A stretch of 41,485 nt of DNA from Treponema sp. (GCA_009787835.1 WQSN01000024.1:1-41485), one strand, 5' to 3'. Positions 28,901-35,722 are shown, counted from the first letter of the stretch. Notes: a model not told the origin generated them from the sequence alone. Program-made: numbers and translations.

Positions 28901-29482
28901 GGCGGCTTCAAAATCCGCGACAGTGGACTGCGCCGAAGCAATAACATCGCGCGCAGCCTGTTCAAGAAATTCTTCGTTCTTTTTTTCAAGACGTGATTCT
29001 GTTTCTTCCAGATTTTTTCCCGCTTCATCAAGCGCTTCTTCAACCTGGATAAATTTATCCCTTGCTTCGTTTATCCTTTTACTGGTGCCCTCCACAAATG
29101 CGGATTCATCCCTGATACGGCTTAAATTTTCCTGGACCCTGTCTGTCATGCTGAACAGTTCATTCAGGGAAGATTCAAAAGTCTGTATGTGTCCTTCTAT
29201 GCGCGCGATAGCTTCGGATTTTTTTGCAAGCTCTTCTTCGGTAAGCTGCTGTATATTTTTTATTAACTGAATGGCGGCTTTTTTTTCTATATCAAGATTA
29301 ATACCGAAATTTTTCACCGCCATGCTTTTTTCTTCAGCGTAAGCGGCAATCTCTTCTTTGTATTTTTCGGCGTGTTTCTTCAGTTTTTCCAGCGGCTGAG
29401 TTTTTCTGTCCAGAAATCTGTAAAGAATGAAGCCAAGCGCGACAATTCCAAGTGTTATTAAGTTCCCTACTGTAAAGATCAT
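22985..29482 (-). CDS. Giant coiled-coil protein (SpiroCoCo type) with membrane anchor and C-terminal HTH
   Basis: A 2165-residue protein of the spirochaetal coiled-coil (SpiroCoCo) type. The start at 29482 (MIFTVGNLITLGIVALGF) has AGGAGGGGG upstream; an in-frame start at 29548 would add an unlikely 22 residues inside the promoter. The N-terminus is one transmembrane helix (about 4-21). Nearly everything else is predicted coiled coil, including tandem 22-residue units of consensus LKEKSSxSIxQQEEELSxxLxE. The last 40 residues (RLKDQGWTVEEIANAMNLSRNEVELILE) resemble a helix-turn-helix. It could link the inner membrane to a filament or to DNA; function is not known to me. Confidence 0.9.
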   Translation of the reverse strand: MIFTVGNLITLGIVALGFILYRFLDRKTQPLEKLKKHAEKYKEEIAAYAEEKSMAVKNFGINLDIEKKAAIQLIKNIQQLTEEELAKKSEAIARIEGHIQTFESSLNELFSMTDRVQENLSRIRDESAFVEGTSKRINEARDKFIQVEEALDEAGKNLEETESRLEKKNEEFLEQAARDVIASAQSTVADFEAAAQVIERKIEEHRDAVIKAENEREANITRDMEYVKRTLRDVLDDAGKRADKMEETAFAKLKEQAQERVNQTKAFFEEKIKISQEALKNENLEINEKLKNIHEKCDSELLDISAKQETSYQEWVKYSDEIDSMTKKQKEEISISLARQQEEITNALVKERDAIDSSLLQQQNDWKQNFLEFKTLAEKQRAELDTDMTEAKTEFNQTIADLRAKSAAAIKQQQDDLNEAVKLQNNELAAAVSHIQQETDGIVSKLNSAVSQLQAQSKTLQKQQQDEQNALLSELREKSGAAIAEQQDELKTTLDELKEKTDVSVRRQEEELSTTLNELKEKSGVSVRQQQSELSAVLGELKQKSTASVKQQEEELSAALGEIKQKSTFSVKRQEEELNAVLSELREKSSSSIIQQEKELSAALREFREKSSDSIIQQEEELSSVLGELKEKSSDSIIQQEEELSSVLGELKKKSDDSIMQQEQELSAALSGLKKKSGDSIMQQEEDLSSVLGELKEKSSDSIIKQEEELSAVLDELKKKSGDIIIQQEEELSVVLDELKKKSGDSIKHQEEELSAALSGIKEKSSASVMQQYNELGITLKGLKDKSFDAVKQLQDEFNSVIGELKNNSGASVKQIKDELKDAINRQQNEFTDAFSQFNSSFTALQSQTKNAITEYREEIASSLGEIKETTDNSIKQQQHDLLSAVNTHQKEFNVMLTELNISISSLRDKSDSFVKQQEEELSNALSMLRENSTAALKQQHEELASVIGDLREKSGAAFAQQQQELGNVIGEIRDKSNTSIINQQEELKSALGRIKTETSGTIKHQQNELSSTLTQLRTEASAAVKQQQEELSSAISQLKTESSANITRQQEELDSAINLLKTESSSSIKKQQDELSSAIKELKTEAADGIRIQYEELSSALSKIKTESSANIMQQEEELNEALSELKEKSGKSVKQQQEEIMAVVSKTYQDFNSMLSEVSTSVTALRASTETSIKQQMETLDSAVAELREKSDSAYKMQHDELVTVIGNLNKESDSAIKHQQEEISSVISQLRVVSAAAVKHQQEELGSVLGILKAESSDAIKQQRDDLDAVLDQLKTESSEAVRRQHDDLDSVLDQLKTESSDAVNQQQQELGSAIRELKAKSSAAIKQQHEELSASLNEIKDASSEAVSKQREEIDSALGSLKEDSSDTISRQHEELMSIINNRQKEYTGLLTEITASIAALQSRSETDINRQNESLNTALAEIRERTDTAFKEQQDEIFTAVNNKHQEYGSMLTELNGSLAALRARSEASVKQQQESFFSVLNDLKDKSLSAIKQQHDELDAELSRLKDKSNIDVTSQRDNLDKAMKTQMDAWTALCMDTEQKIITSTEKRLADYTKAQSEAINQLSSLADDAARLDNELRLVMQDAVSRVRYDFTMFEKETGASMEEAADGFNSQTQAMRKELTDMDNELNVLRQQAINNTNEKLDTFENNFTVELVKRTTEIGRQITGWQDNLQERYDKSASDISNEWQQAEERITADQRKNISALGERLTADMDRLKQDAFAFEEGIREEMSNADETRLSFTRQVKQDLTDLRTMAETEVKTQIGQHQISLQETLRQKQRELDEELEEIVSRSQSVYSSLDDAALNFRKTSDEWHSQYNSRMREMDASLEDLRRHSRETAVENDERISQFRLSLEDIRRELGVQKKIFDQTGELKQELELRMEEINTDLNRLEQRKTEIMNLENQFTRTKRLVEEMNSKMTNFLSERHRFEIMEKDFERFKKTSQSVEEKLSQVTTSDDILQAVQVQIRKLETSIDETEDKFQRIERKQEVLDETSESIDRNFKVLQKTETAIRNAESILNSLTDQFENLRSSIETLSSENEKANNTIEKLSTLDESIAVIEKRIAEMNVAREWLARTETELKALDKDARTLLKLTKSLIDKESGKAVPSSIKGAPTPQDRDNVRRLKDQGWTVEEIANAMNLSRNEVELILEIASRG
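24910..28060 (-). repeat. Tandem 66-bp repeats encoding 22-residue units
   Basis: Inside the giant coiled-coil gene, in-frame 66-bp units encode 22-residue repeats. The exact string GAACAGAACTCAGCTCTTC occurs at 27541 and 27607, spaced 66 bases. By eye there is a first block of about 16 uninterrupted units (28060 down to about 27000), a second of about 11 and a third of about 9. Blocks are separated by distinct punctuating units such as EYGSMLTELNGSLAALRARSE. DNA identity is highest between about 27300 and 27700, suggesting recent duplication there. Confidence 0.9.
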
Positions 29483-29511
29483 CAGTATTATACCCCCTCC
29501 TGAATAATACT

Positions 29512-29548
29512 CAATGTGAATTATATACTTTGTTAATGGTATACACAA
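29512..29548 (-). promoter_or_regulatory. Predicted sigma-70-type promoter for the coiled-coil gene
   Basis: On the minus strand, a TTGTGT -35 box (29543-29548) is followed after exactly 17 bases by a perfect TATAAT -10 box (29520-29525). The predicted transcription start is about 30 bases before the ATG at 29482, followed by an AGGAGGGGG ribosome binding site. The -35 matches the consensus at only three positions, so this rests mainly on the -10 box and spacing. Confidence 0.5.
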
Positions 29549-30241
29549 TCATTTTAGCATGAAATCGTATAATTGGCGATAGTTGCTGAATATAAAATCA
29601 GCTTTTGGTTTTTTTTTACTGCCTGGTATAAATCTGCTTTTTATCAGCGCTGTCTTCATTCCGGCAAGATTAGCGCCTGCGACATCGTAAGTATGGCTGT
29701 TTCCGACATATAGTATTTTTTCCGGAGGTAAAATCATGGCGGCGGCAAGTTCTTTAAAAGACAGCAGATGAGGTTTTAATGCGCCGCAGCATTCCGAACA
29801 GAGCACAGCGTCCCAAATACCGGAAATTTTTAAATTTTCCAGTTTTATTTCCGGCGGAAAATCCGATAAAAGGCCCAATTTATAACCGGCTTCCTTCAGA
29901 GCGGCAAGTGTTTCCGCCGCCTCTTTAAAAAGCTTGATTGATTTAAACAATGGCTCCCAGCCCCTGTAAATAAGGCGGTTAATTTTTTCCTGTATCACGG
30001 CAGGCTGCGCGCCCAGAATTTCGGCTGTTATGGCAGCCTGATTTTCATAAAAGCCACCCACAGGACCGCCTGAATGGCTCAGCGTTTCCTGTTTTTTGCG
30101 GATTATGTTCCTTGCCTTTCCAAAAGCGCTGGTCAGCCGCCATTCTTTCAGCAAAAAGGGAACAAGTCTGACATGCAGGCGGTAATTGGGATACAGGGTG
30201 CCGTCGAGATCAAACGCTACGCCTTCAATACCGCTTCGCAT
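29549..30241 (-). CDS. HAD-superfamily hydrolase
   Basis: A 230-residue haloacid dehalogenase-like hydrolase, probably a phosphatase of subfamily IA. Motif I is AFDLDGTLYPN with nucleophile D11 and D13. Motif II is LGLLSDFPPE, motif III the lysine in GALKPH, and motif IV LYVGNSHTYDVAGA. A helical cap (about 20-100) lies between motifs I and II. The substrate cannot be told from sequence. The gene ends one base before the -35 box of the coiled-coil gene promoter and is divergent from the retropepsin-like gene. Confidence 0.9.
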   Translation of the reverse strand: MRSGIEGVAFDLDGTLYPNYRLHVRLVPFLLKEWRLTSAFGKARNIIRKKQETLSHSGGPVGGFYENQAAITAEILGAQPAVIQEKINRLIYRGWEPLFKSIKLFKEAAETLAALKEAGYKLGLLSDFPPEIKLENLKISGIWDAVLCSECCGALKPHLLSFKELAAAMILPPEKILYVGNSHTYDVAGANLAGMKTALIKSRFIPGSKKKPKADFIFSNYRQLYDFMLK

Positions 30242-30303
30242 AAGCTCAGTATAACCGTAAATAACGTAAAAAACTAGTATCCTGTTCCGCTTTACGAATT
30301 TTC

Positions 30304-30351
30304 TGGACTCTGTATGTCTATGTTCTTATATTTTAAATACAGGAGGTTTAC
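30304..30351 (+). promoter_or_regulatory. Predicted promoter and RBS of the 30.35-31.2 kb operon
   Basis: TGGACT at 30304-30309 is followed after 17 bases by TATATT at 30327-30332, matching -35 and -10 consensus at four and five of six positions. An AGGAGG ribosome binding site at 30341-30346 lies five bases before the ATG at 30352. This would drive the retropepsin-like gene and the two overlapping genes behind it. Confidence 0.4.
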
Positions 30352-30777
30352 ATGTCCATTATTCAAACAGAAATTACAATAAAAAATATAAGCGACAAGA
30401 TAAGAGCAGAAGAAGGCTTAATTAAAGAAACTAATATCAGAAAAGTTACTGTTAACGCGATAATTGATACCGGCGCGTGGACGCTTGTGATTAATGAATA
30501 TATCCGCGACAAACTTGGGCTTAAAATATTGGGCATGGAACTTCAGTCGCTTGCCAACGGCGCAGTAGCGGAGTACAGCATTGCAGGGCCTGTGGAGATA
30601 AGGTGGAAGAACCGCCGCGTTACATGCGACGCTTTGGTTCTGCCCGACGCTGATGATGTATTGCTTGGCGTAATTCCTCTTGAAGCCATGGATCTGACAA
30701 TCAATCCCCGCAGGGAACTTGCGGGAGTTCACGGCGATTTTATTATGCATAAATTAAAGAGTTGCCATTTTGCATGA
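30352..30777 (+). CDS. Retropepsin-like (clan AA) aspartic protease
   Basis: A 141-residue protein with the single-lobed retropepsin pattern. The catalytic motif VNAIIDTGAWTLVI places D39-T40-G41, and the later LLGVIPLEAMDL (about 107-118) corresponds to the hydrophobic-hydrophobic-glycine motif of the family. The monomer is half of a pepsin-type enzyme, so it should act as a homodimer. No signal peptide or membrane helix is visible, so it is probably cytosolic. Substrate unknown. Its stop codon overlaps the ATG of the next gene by ATGA at 30774-30777, so the two are likely translationally coupled. Confidence 0.85.
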   Translation: MSIIQTEITIKNISDKIRAEEGLIKETNIRKVTVNAIIDTGAWTLVINEYIRDKLGLKILGMELQSLANGAVAEYSIAGPVEIRWKNRRVTCDALVLPDADDVLLGVIPLEAMDLTINPRRELAGVHGDFIMHKLKSCHFA

Positions 30778-31168
30778 AAATTTTAAAAACATCAAACCGA
30801 TTATTCGTCTTTTGCTTTTTATGCTGCTTGCTTTTTCCGCCGGCTGTTTATTGTCAGGACTTTTCTTCAATAGACAGAGATCTATTGATTTTGGAGAGCT
30901 TGATAGCAGATACAATCTCCAGCACGGAAGAGCAACAGAGATTATTGGACAGCTTGAAGGTGAACTTGGACGAGAGCGGGATATTAATCGACAGTTACGG
31001 GAACATAATACAAGAGCAAGAGAAATTGCTGAAGGACTTGCAGATACGTCTGAACGAAATGTCCGAAACCTACAGGATGCAATCAGACTTATCGGCGAAA
31101 TACGAGCGAAGCTCAAAGTTCTGGAAAACTTTTACGTTAATAGCGATTCCGGTAACAGCGCTGATTAG
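30770..31168 (+). CDS. Overlapping gene B: membrane-anchored coiled-coil protein in a second frame
   Basis: A 132-residue frame from TTG at 30770, with AAAGAG at 30756-30761 placed eight bases upstream. The N-terminal segment IIRLLLFMLLAFSAGCLLSGLFF (about 11-33) is a transmembrane helix or, with SAGC, a possible lipoprotein signal. A charged helix with strong heptads follows (ATEIIGQLEGELGRERDIN, NVRNLQDAIRLIGEIRAKL). Gene A lies in the +1 frame relative to it. Arginine is coded seven times by AGA and five by CGA, atypical here. Both products look like structured proteins, so I list both; one may be a shadow frame. Function unknown. Confidence 0.55.
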   Translation: MHENFKNIKPIIRLLLFMLLAFSAGCLLSGLFFNRQRSIDFGELDSRYNLQHGRATEIIGQLEGELGRERDINRQLREHNTRAREIAEGLADTSERNVRNLQDAIRLIGEIRAKLKVLENFYVNSDSGNSAD

Positions 31169-31199
31169 CGGAACAGTTGTCTGGGCGGCAGCGAGGTAA
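30774..31199 (+). CDS. Overlapping gene A: exported coiled-coil protein with C-terminal membrane segment
   Basis: A 141-residue frame starting at ATG 30774, which overlaps the retropepsin stop codon. The N-terminus (LFVFCFLCCLLFPPAVYCQD) is a plausible signal peptide. Residues about 30-105 form heptad-like helices (LLILESLIADTISSTEEQQ, IIQEQEKLLKDLQIRLNEM). The end, FWKTFTLIAIPVTALISGTVVW (about 116-137), is a good transmembrane helix with a short basic tail. Function unknown. Almost the whole gene is shared in another frame with overlapping gene B. Leucine is often coded by TTG (nine times), unlike neighbours, as expected under dual constraint. This may be the only real frame. Confidence 0.65.
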   Translation: MKILKTSNRLFVFCFLCCLLFPPAVYCQDFSSIDRDLLILESLIADTISSTEEQQRLLDSLKVNLDESGILIDSYGNIIQEQEKLLKDLQIRLNEMSETYRMQSDLSAKYERSSKFWKTFTLIAIPVTALISGTVVWAAAR

Positions 31200-31215
31200 C
31201 GGCGCAGTCCGGCTG

Positions 31216-31854
31216 TTAATTCAAAATTGCGTAAATCGCGTACACCGCAATATTGTAAAACCCATGAGCGATGGCGGCTCCGTGAAGGGAATTGTACCGC
31301 AGAAAAATAAAAGCGAGTATCGTTCCTGCAAAGACTGAATTCAAAAATCCCCAGGGGCCTTCATAAATATGGCAGATTGAAAACAGCGCCACAGAAAAAA
31401 CAAGCGCCATGGCGGAGTTAAGATGCATCTCTTCCCTGCGTGACAGGATATAAAAACGGAAGAAACTTTCCTCCAGGTACGCGCTTACAATACAGGAAAC
31501 GCTCAATATCGCCCACCCCGGTACGCTCGAAGGGAAATATGGCGATATATACGCTGAATTTCCGCTCAGGTTGGATGCCATGACCGCGACGGCGAAACCG
31601 GTTATCAATAGGCACGGAAATGTTATAATACCGGAAACCAGATCATTGAAACACGGCTTTATATTCCAGTCCTTTATTTTTTTTACTTTCAGCAGCAGAT
31701 ACCAGATCAGCGCGAGCGAAGGGATTGTATATGTCAATAAACGGGTTAGCTCCGCTGTATTTGAAAAGCCCTCAACTCCCCTTATAAAAAGACCCGTAGA
31801 GCCTGAAAAAAACAATACCGCGTATATTATTAGAGCTTCAATATATATACCCAT
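31216..31854 (-). CDS. CPBP-family intramembrane metalloprotease (CAAX/Abi type)
   Basis: A 212-residue polytopic membrane protein with about six hydrophobic segments. The diagnostic motifs are present: E128-E129-S-F-F-R133 (motif EExxxR), a conserved His at 162 (ICHIYEG) and HGAAIAHGFYN at 191-201. These supply the catalytic glutamates and histidines of the CAAX protease/bacteriocin-processing family. Substrate unknown; roles in the family range from prenyl-protein processing to bacteriocin immunity. It stands alone, converging on the overlapping gene pair and divergent from the PilZ gene. Confidence 0.9.
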   Translation of the reverse strand: MGIYIEALIIYAVLFFSGSTGLFIRGVEGFSNTAELTRLLTYTIPSLALIWYLLLKVKKIKDWNIKPCFNDLVSGIITFPCLLITGFAVAVMASNLSGNSAYISPYFPSSVPGWAILSVSCIVSAYLEESFFRFYILSRREEMHLNSAMALVFSVALFSICHIYEGPWGFLNSVFAGTILAFIFLRYNSLHGAAIAHGFYNIAVYAIYAILN

Positions 31855-31914
31855 AATGATATTTCTGTATTATAATTAAAATAACGAAATTAATCTCCGA
31901 ATTGAGGTAAAAGG

Positions 31915-33009
31915 TTGACAATTTTTTTACTTATTATTGGTTTATTGATACTCTGTGTCTATCTTTTTACGCGTTCTTCAAAGGAAAAATCCGGCGGAAG
32001 CTGGCTTCAGTTTTTTTCCAAAGGAAAAGATGAAGGTTTTACCATAAAAGAACTGGAACAGATAAGACGTTTTATGGTAAACAGCAATATCAAGGACCCT
32101 GTATCAATATTTTCTTCCCAAAAAGATCTGGAAAACTGTATACGTTCCATTGTAAACGCCATGCGTATTTCAGGAGAGAGCAATAATCCGCTAACGCAGG
32201 AATTTCTTTCCAGGCTTTTTGACTACTATAAAAAAGTTGAAATGAGAAATTCAGAGAAAAAAACCACCATTACCAATTCCCGCCTGATAAGCGAAGGCCA
32301 GGCATTACGTATTTTGGTGCCGGGTACCGGAGTTTTTAAATCTGAAGTAATAAAGAACAATTCCAATCACCTTACAATTTCCCGTCCTGTAAACGCGAAA
32401 ATAACTTCCACTATGCAATGGAACGGAATCAGTTTATCGGTTTACTTCTGGCGTGAAGGAGACGCCGGATATGTATTTGATACCAGCGTAGCTGACGAGG
32501 TTTTTTCCAAAGGCATCTCTTCAATTAAGGTTGAGCATAACGATTCGCTTTTTAGAACTCAAAAACGAAAATCACTGCGCGTAAAACTGAGTAAACCGGC
32601 TTTTGTTTATATGCTCAGTGAAGGCGATGTTCATAACCTGGAAACATCCGAAGGGCTTAAATGTATGCTGGAAGACATTTCCGATACAGGCTGCGCTTTC
32701 AGGGTGAAGGGGAAGGCTGACAGCGGCCTGCGTCTGAAAATTCAATTCTCTCTGAATAATATTCCGCTTTGCATACCAGGCACGGTTCGTTCTGTGGACT
32801 ATAAACCTGAAACCAATGTTTCCCGGGTACACATGGAAGCCGAACCTCTTCCGCTGATTACACGAAATCAGATAATGAGCGAAATTTTTGATTTGCTGTC
32901 GGATGAAGATGATGATGAACTGCCGTTCCGCATTATGGAAGAAGAAATATTAGCCGGAACCGGAACCGGCGAAATACCGCGGAGTTTTCAGGAGGTAATG
33001 AATGAATAA
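31915..33009 (+). CDS. PilZ-domain c-di-GMP-binding protein with N-terminal membrane anchor
   Basis: A 364-residue protein. The N-terminal FLLIIGLLILCVYLF is a membrane helix. A middle domain (about 115-215, with RILVPGTGVFKSEVI) resembles the YcgR-type N-terminal domain by position. The PilZ domain has the RxxxR motif at R218-R222 (QKRKSLRV) and DxSxxG at 254-259 (DISDTG), both needed for c-di-GMP binding. A role in motility or envelope control is plausible. The start is TTG at 31915, preceded by GAGGTAAAAGG. It overlaps the HEAT gene by 8 bases. Confidence 0.9.
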   Translation: MTIFLLIIGLLILCVYLFTRSSKEKSGGSWLQFFSKGKDEGFTIKELEQIRRFMVNSNIKDPVSIFSSQKDLENCIRSIVNAMRISGESNNPLTQEFLSRLFDYYKKVEMRNSEKKTTITNSRLISEGQALRILVPGTGVFKSEVIKNNSNHLTISRPVNAKITSTMQWNGISLSVYFWREGDAGYVFDTSVADEVFSKGISSIKVEHNDSLFRTQKRKSLRVKLSKPAFVYMLSEGDVHNLETSEGLKCMLEDISDTGCAFRVKGKADSGLRLKIQFSLNNIPLCIPGTVRSVDYKPETNVSRVHMEAEPLPLITRNQIMSEIFDLLSDEDDDELPFRIMEEEILAGTGTGEIPRSFQEVMNE

Positions 33010-34249
33010 ACAGGTGAGTATTGTTTTCTTGCTTGTTTTTCTCGCTGTATACGCTTTCTGCGATCCGCAGACGGCGCAAAGCACAAGCTCCGCTTTAAAT
33101 TCAATACCGCAGAACGGCGCGGGAAGTTCCGCCGTAAATACGGTGCTGCAGACGTATATGCAGCAGTTTTCCAGAGCTGATCTCGCGGCCAAGGCGCAAA
33201 TTCTTGAAAAAGCCGTTTCTGATAATGAAATATATGAATTTTCTGGCCAGTTGTTTGAATACGGCCTTAGGTTTGTACTGGATAACGCGGCTCTTTTCAG
33301 GGATGATCCCGATATGTTAAGACTGGCAGGTCTTGTTGTAAACGGTCTCCGCAATTCCGGATACAATAAAAGTTCAGGCGATTTGTGGAATCTTTTTCTT
33401 GAATATCCAGATTCTGCCATCGGCATCGAGACCCTGATTACCCTCGGCAAACTCGGGAAGGGAAACAAAGTTATTATCGATAATATCAATAATTTCCTAT
33501 TAAGCAAAAATATGTTGTACAGATCCGGGGAAAACGTGAATTACGCGGTGATTTCGGCGTGTATCTCTGCGATTATGGAGTTAGGTGACATTTCTTCGTA
33601 TCCGGCGCTTTTTGACATTATGTGCGCGGGATACCCGGAAGTAATCGCGTTTGAAGCTGAAGGAGCTTTTGAATTATTGCCCTCGGACCCTGTTCTGTTT
33701 CTGCTGGACGCGATTGAAAACAAACCGCCCGACGGAAAACTTACAGCTTTCAGGCTGGGAATACATAATAAAAAATTAAATTTAGCGGATATCGGGCTGC
33801 TTTCCGAGCTTGCGCTTGAACAGGGCCTTACTTCGCGTTACGCGGAAAACGCGGATTCCGCCGATTTGCGCTATGAAGCGGCTTTGGCGCTTACTCCTCT
33901 CAGGTGGACAAGGGCGAACGCGCTTGCAATCAGGCATTATTACCGCGTACAAACTGATTTTCAGCACCATGTTGTCGCCAAAAACCGCTTTATAGAGGCG
34001 ATTGAATTACTTGGCGCTGTTGGAAATTCAGACGCCGCCTTGATTCTGGGACTGCATCTTGGTCTTATAAACGCCAGAGTGGACAGGACAGGCGAGTTTG
34101 ATGAAGAAGTAACTTTGGCGATTGTCAGATCACTGGGTCAAATCGGCGACAAGGACGCCTTTGATCATCTATTGAATATCAGCACTCTATCGTACGGCGA
34201 AGACATTCAGGCTGCGGCTAGGGAGGCAATTGACCACTTAAGGTGGTAG
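33002..34249 (+). CDS. Exported HEAT-repeat protein
   Basis: A 415-residue protein with a signal peptide (VSIVFLLVFLAVYAFCD). A Ser/Ala/Gln-rich linker follows, then helical repeats resembling HEAT/armadillo repeats, for example IETLITLGKLGKGNKVIIDN, VTLAIVRSLGQIGDKDAFDHLL and the final IQAAAREAIDHLRW. Such repeats usually form curved binding scaffolds, here in the periplasm. It starts at ATG 33002 with AGGAGG just upstream, inside the end of the PilZ gene, so the two are co-translated. I know no specific function. Confidence 0.87.
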   Translation: MNKQVSIVFLLVFLAVYAFCDPQTAQSTSSALNSIPQNGAGSSAVNTVLQTYMQQFSRADLAAKAQILEKAVSDNEIYEFSGQLFEYGLRFVLDNAALFRDDPDMLRLAGLVVNGLRNSGYNKSSGDLWNLFLEYPDSAIGIETLITLGKLGKGNKVIIDNINNFLLSKNMLYRSGENVNYAVISACISAIMELGDISSYPALFDIMCAGYPEVIAFEAEGAFELLPSDPVLFLLDAIENKPPDGKLTAFRLGIHNKKLNLADIGLLSELALEQGLTSRYAENADSADLRYEAALALTPLRWTRANALAIRHYYRVQTDFQHHVVAKNRFIEAIELLGAVGNSDAALILGLHLGLINARVDRTGEFDEEVTLAIVRSLGQIGDKDAFDHLLNISTLSYGEDIQAAAREAIDHLRW

Positions 34250-34261
34250 ATTGTTTTAAAT

Positions 34262-35722
34262 GTGATTAATTATTTTAAATTTACTCCTGTGTTATGCGCC
34301 GCTGTAGCGGCGGCGGCAGGTTTTTATTGTTACGGTTTATTTAAACCCGAATGGTTGTTATTTACCGTAATTATTTTATTTTCAGCGGTTAGCTTTGTAA
34401 ATTCGCTTGCGCTGCTTGAAAGGAAACCCCGGAAATTGCAGCTAACAAAAATTTTCATCATCGCGGCGGCTGCAGGCTTTGTAATGGGAATTAGCGCCGC
34501 AGGCGCCGGGCGGAATAATGTTAATTTCGGAATTCCGCATGATAAAGTAACCGCTATTGAAGGCGTACTTCTGGAAGATCCAAGAGTTATATCAGGCGGA
34601 AGGGCAATGGCGGTTCTTTCCCTGCGTAAATCCTCTGCGTCAGGCGCTCTGCGCGTAAGCTCAGGCGGCAGGATTACGGTTTTCTTTCCGGAAGACAACG
34701 CGCTTACCCTTCGTCAGTTCGGGCGGGGAACATCGGTTTTTACGGAAGGCGTTTTGCGTGAAACTGATACAGGATGGGTATACAGCGCAAAATCAATGCA
34801 CATTGTGAAACGCTCTGGCGCGGTTGATCGGATGCGCACAGGCGTTAGGCTGAATTTAATTAGCCGCTTTGAAGGAAAATCCTGGGGAGGGCTTGCCCTT
34901 GCTTTACTTGTCGGCATAAGGGACAATCTGGATACAAGTCTCGCGGTCTTGTACCGGGATACTGGTCTTTCACACATTCTAGCGCTGTCCGGGATGCACC
35001 TTGCGGTATTGGCTTCGATAATAGCTTTCCTTTTGAAAAAACCGCTGGGCCTGAAATTGTCAGCCGTAATCGGGGCTGTGATTATTTTCCTTTACTGTTT
35101 CCTAGTCGGTCCAATGCCGAGCCTTAACCGTTCCGCGCTTATGTATTTCCTTGGAGTTTTTGTAATACTCGGCGCCCTCCCCAAAGATCCCATGTCAATA
35201 TTGGCCCTGTCATTTTTATTGCAAATTATTATCGCTCCTGCGGAAGGTAACACAATTTCTTTTATTTTATCCTACCTTGCGCTGGCGGGTATTTTTATAA
35301 TCGGGCAGCCCATAATCGCGCTTCTTTCCGGTAAAGCGCCCGATTTCCTGCTTCAGCCCATTGCGGCGTCCTGCGGAGCGTTTCTCGCAACAGCGGCCAT
35401 TACCTGTTTTTTCTTCGGTGTTCTTATCCCCATGGGAATTATCACAGGCCTTATTCTGGTTCCGCTGACTACAGTATTTATGATAGGTTCAATGATCTGG
35501 TTTATCCTGGATATTTTTTCGCTCTCCGGTTTCCTTAATCTTCCCATGGAGATGCTTTATCAGTTAAAGGAAAAAATAGTCTCGGTTGCTGTCAATGTGC
35601 CTGGTATTACCGCTATAAATCTTTCTGTTACTTTAATAGTTTCCATAGCATTATCATTGGCGGTTATAGTCCTTGAATACAGACGCCGCGCCGCTCTGTT
35701 AAAAGTCAAACCTTTTGAATGA
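34262..35722 (+). CDS. comEC: ComEC/Rec2-like DNA channel protein lacking the C-terminal nuclease domain
   Basis: A 486-residue polytopic membrane protein. The N-terminal DUF4131/OB-like part (about 60-190, IEGVLLEDPRVISGG) is followed by the Competence domain with DTGLSHILALSGMHLAVLASI (about 235-255) and LNRSALMYFLGVFVILG. It ends after the membrane helices, so the metallo-beta-lactamase-like domain of classical ComEC is absent. Start is GTG at 34262, 12 bases after the HEAT gene. It may import single-stranded DNA or have lost that role; no other competence genes are in the window. Confidence 0.88.
   Translation: MINYFKFTPVLCAAVAAAAGFYCYGLFKPEWLLFTVIILFSAVSFVNSLALLERKPRKLQLTKIFIIAAAAGFVMGISAAGAGRNNVNFGIPHDKVTAIEGVLLEDPRVISGGRAMAVLSLRKSSASGALRVSSGGRITVFFPEDNALTLRQFGRGTSVFTEGVLRETDTGWVYSAKSMHIVKRSGAVDRMRTGVRLNLISRFEGKSWGGLALALLVGIRDNLDTSLAVLYRDTGLSHILALSGMHLAVLASIIAFLLKKPLGLKLSAVIGAVIIFLYCFLVGPMPSLNRSALMYFLGVFVILGALPKDPMSILALSFLLQIIIAPAEGNTISFILSYLALAGIFIIGQPIIALLSGKAPDFLLQPIAASCGAFLATAAITCFFFGVLIPMGIITGLILVPLTTVFMIGSMIWFILDIFSLSGFLNLPMEMLYQLKEKIVSVAVNVPGITAINLSVTLIVSIALSLAVIVLEYRRRAALLKVKPFE

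Noticed and set aside
26556-29270. Several plus-strand open frames rich in Ser and Cys opposite the coiled-coil gene
   Set aside because: They mirror the repeat codons (antisense of Gln/Glu-rich sequence) and show no ribosome binding sites or domains.
31915-31920. TTGACA resembling a -35 box
   Set aside because: It is the start TTG plus next codon of the PilZ gene, preceded by a good GAGG site; no matching -10 follows.
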